A model generated the notes under the pieces. It had not been told where the DNA came from, searched no databases, and saw only the letters and a program-made list of their open reading frames with translations. Position numbers and translations under genes: made by a program. Of a DNA stretch of 64,000 nt, positions 62,501 through 64,000 are shown piece by piece. How positions within the stretch are numbered: the first letter of the stretch is position 1; each line of letters starts with the position of its first letter. This stretch comes from Macropodus opercularis. Lineage: Eukaryota > Chordata > Actinopteri > Anabantiformes > Osphronemidae. The stretch covers positions 11,727,001-11,791,000 of the forward strand of contig CM061104.1 of NCBI GenBank assembly GCA_030770545.1. Reading direction: 5' to 3'.

Positions 62501-62639
62501 TAATCTTTAGGCCAAATTCAAACTTTATAGATTAACCTTGTTCCTCGGGCGCCTCCTCGTGAACTTTTACACACGCTTATCTCCCAACATTGACTCCAGT
62601 CGAAACCGCAGGTATCGCTCGGTTTCAGGTGTCGTAAGT

Positions 62640-62905
62640 CTCCTGCGTAAACAAAGCGGTGTGTTGTGGGTAATGTAGTTCTTACAAGCAGGGGAGGCCC
62701 CTGGTTCGCCGTGACGCTCCGGTGATCTGTTTCTTGGGAACTTCCAGTCCCGGCATGCTCAGCGCCGGACAGCCAGCGGGTTAGGGAGCTGTACTGTGAC
62801 GGGGAGAGCTTCACACATACCCAGAAAAAAGGGCCAGTGACAGTGGATTGACCTTTTTAACTAGTCAGCGAGTCGAAGAAAAACTACAAGCGTCTAATGC
62901 CGACG
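62640..62905 (+). promoter_or_regulatory. Putative promoter and non-coding first exon of the macc1-like gene
   Basis: Two ZNF143/THAP11-type elements are visible: ACTACATTACCCACAACAC (minus strand, 62661-62679) and ACTTCCAGTCCCGGCATGC (plus strand, 62740-62758), the latter a looser match to ACTACAATTCCCAGCATGC. The block is CpG-rich for its surroundings and ends with CGACG|gtgaga, a good donor at 62906. Spliced to the acceptor at 63725-63726 this gives an 821-bp intron and a 5' UTR exon. No TATA box is seen. It might instead serve an unseen divergent gene. Confidence 0.4.
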
Positions 62906-63736
62906 GTGAGATCAGACTTCAGTTTCTTTTTCTGAATAGCTGAATGTTAATAACAGGAGGCGGCTCATGAAGAATATGCTTTATTAACATGTCATAGTGA
63001 GCATGTACACACCTGCTGGCGCCGACTCTATACTTGTCAGTGAGTCTAGAGGAGTTTCTGTCTCTGTCAGTAATGAGCGTGAAGGCTGCTTGAAACATTT
63101 TTCATATGACAGAAAGTAAAGTAAAGTGAAGTTTTGCGCAGAAGGAACACGGGCAGTAAGTACAGACACTACTACGGCTACATACTCTGTCACTGTAGTA
63201 ATGCGCGCTGGCGAGGACGAGCTCGGTGTCATACGCTTGACAAGACCAACCTGTTTTTGTGCACTGGTGTAGGAAACCAGATTATTAATGACTGACTCAC
63301 TGCGACAAGTCATGAATGGGCAGCGTCCTCTCACGCAAACAAGAGGCAGGTTGAAGGGTTCAGGCTTTATTCCACGTCTGGAACAGTTTCCTGTGGCAGA
63401 CAAAAACTGCAACTGTAAGAACCAGTGTCACAGTGCGCTAGGGCTGAACAATGACTTAGCTCCCTCTGCTTTTGTTGTGGAGGTGTTTGTTATTGTCATG
63501 TGTCCCATTATTTCAAATTATAGCGTGTGTCTGCTTATAGAAACGTTGAGAGCTGTGTGATGATTATTGTCCCTGAGTGACCAGTAACATAAATAACTTC
63601 TTTGGCTGATTTTGCTCTACGTCATGATGTCTAGTGGCATCACCTTGACAACAATGACCATGAATAAATGAGTGGTGAGGAATATTTTTAGGCAAATAAA
63701 AGCTGCTAGTAAAATTATGTTTACAGATATGAAAAT
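62906..63736 (+). other. Putative intron and short 5' UTR before the macc1-like start codon
   Basis: Intron from 62906 to the acceptor TTTACAG at 63726; the coding exon then has 10 UTR bases. These contain an out-of-frame ATG at 63729 that opens a 26-codon reading frame overlapping the main start. The open frames at 62984-63560 on both strands look like chance. Confidence 0.35.
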
Positions 63737-64000
63737 ATGGCAGCTGAAAGAGCAAGGCCTTTCCGTCGCGTTGGGAGTCTCATGCGGAGCAAATCTGAAG
63801 GGACACTGATCGATTTGTGTGACGGTGCCTCAACTAGTGACCAAGTGAACGGTAAGGTTCCCATTTTAACTTGTGCTTGAAATGTAAGCGTTGCTTGTAG
63901 TGTTTTGGATGACTTCCTGATCAAACTGTGATTTGTGGACAGGTGGTTTTGTGGCACGAATCACGCAAACCTCAGCGTGGCCACATTTACAGCCAGAAGA
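63737..64000 (+). CDS. macc1: SH3BP4/MACC1-family protein, N-terminal two coding exons (partial)
   Basis: Coding exon 63737-63851 starts ATATGG and reads MAAERARPFRRVGSLMRSKS, then EGTLIDLCDGASTSDQVN. A donor G|gtaagg follows, and a second exon runs from 63943 to the window end (GGFVARITQTSAWPHLQPE). The 91-bp intron is required because reading through meets a stop. The SKSEGTLIDL block is shared with the N-terminus of SH3BP4 (CKSEGTLIDLSEG) and, more loosely, MACC1 (MSEANLIDMEAG). MACC1 is chosen because human MACC1 is the family member near SP8 and lies in the same orientation. The family carries ZU5, SH3 and death-like domains and acts in receptor endocytosis or MET signalling; none of those domains is in view. 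SH3BP4-like is the alternative. Confidence 0.55.

Larger units (their letters stand above)
58551..62639. other. Intergenic region between sp8 and the macc1-like gene
   Basis: No coding gene is supported. It includes an AT repeat, a CTCF-like core at 59540-59554 and a CA run near 62356. In mammals ABCB5 and ITGB8 lie in this interval; I see no trace of ABC-transporter P-loops or integrin cysteine-rich repeats in any frame. Confidence 0.5.

Noticed and set aside
62518..62814. 98-codon minus-strand frame near the macc1-like promoter
   Set aside because: CpG-rich promoter DNA; no similarity or conserved motif that I can see.
1..64000. CRISPR array, tRNA or rRNA gene, prokaryotic operon
   Set aside because: No spaced direct repeats, no tRNA-like cloverleaf or rRNA sequence recognised, and all genes are intron-split vertebrate genes.

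Overview
The window looks like chromosomal DNA from a teleost fish. Its genes are split by short GT-AG introns, it has fish-type repeats (a Tc1-like transposon remnant, L2/Rex-like LINE tails, CA/GT microsatellites), and the recognisable proteins are vertebrate ones. No bacterial, plasmid, phage or CRISPR features are present.

Layout. (1) Positions 1-17050, minus strand: the 5' part of an axonemal dynein heavy chain gene, which I call dnah11. I could read 50 consecutive coding exons. Every splice phase closes, giving 2684 codons from the initiator Met through the tail, the linker, AAA1, AAA2 and part of AAA3; the gene continues beyond position 1. A palindromic RFX-type X-box (17200-17212) lies about 150 bp upstream of the start codon. 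(2) About 17.2-55.4 kb: a 38-kb stretch with no convincing protein-coding gene. It holds a LINE fossil, two divergent CTCF-like motifs, a CORE-SINE-like fragment, microsatellites and several blocks that look like conserved regulatory DNA. (3) 55724-57498, plus strand: a complete two-exon sp8 gene for a buttonhead-box and three-zinc-finger transcription factor of 452 aa. It has a GC-box-rich promoter and a likely poly(A) signal at 58525. (4) About 62.6-64.0 kb, plus strand: a CpG-rich, ZNF143-motif promoter-like region, then the first two coding exons of an SH3BP4/MACC1-family gene, probably macc1, cut by the window end.

The order and relative orientation dnah11 (minus), sp8 (plus), macc1-like (plus) match the human 7p21-p15 neighbourhood. 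Human SP4 (between DNAH11 and SP8) and ABCB5 and ITGB8 (between SP8 and MACC1) are missing here, which fits loss or relocation in the fish lineage after genome duplication. The genes do not form one pathway: dnah11 is an outer dynein arm motor of motile cilia, sp8 is a patterning regulator of limb/fin and brain, and macc1 encodes a signalling/adaptor protein. The desert is most simply read as the regulatory landscape of sp8. I did not find an undescribed molecular system. The most notable items are the X-box, two GC-AG introns, a repeat that reaches a splice donor, the putative CTCF boundary, the CORE-SINE-like remnant, and unassigned promoter and exon signals upstream of sp8 and macc1.
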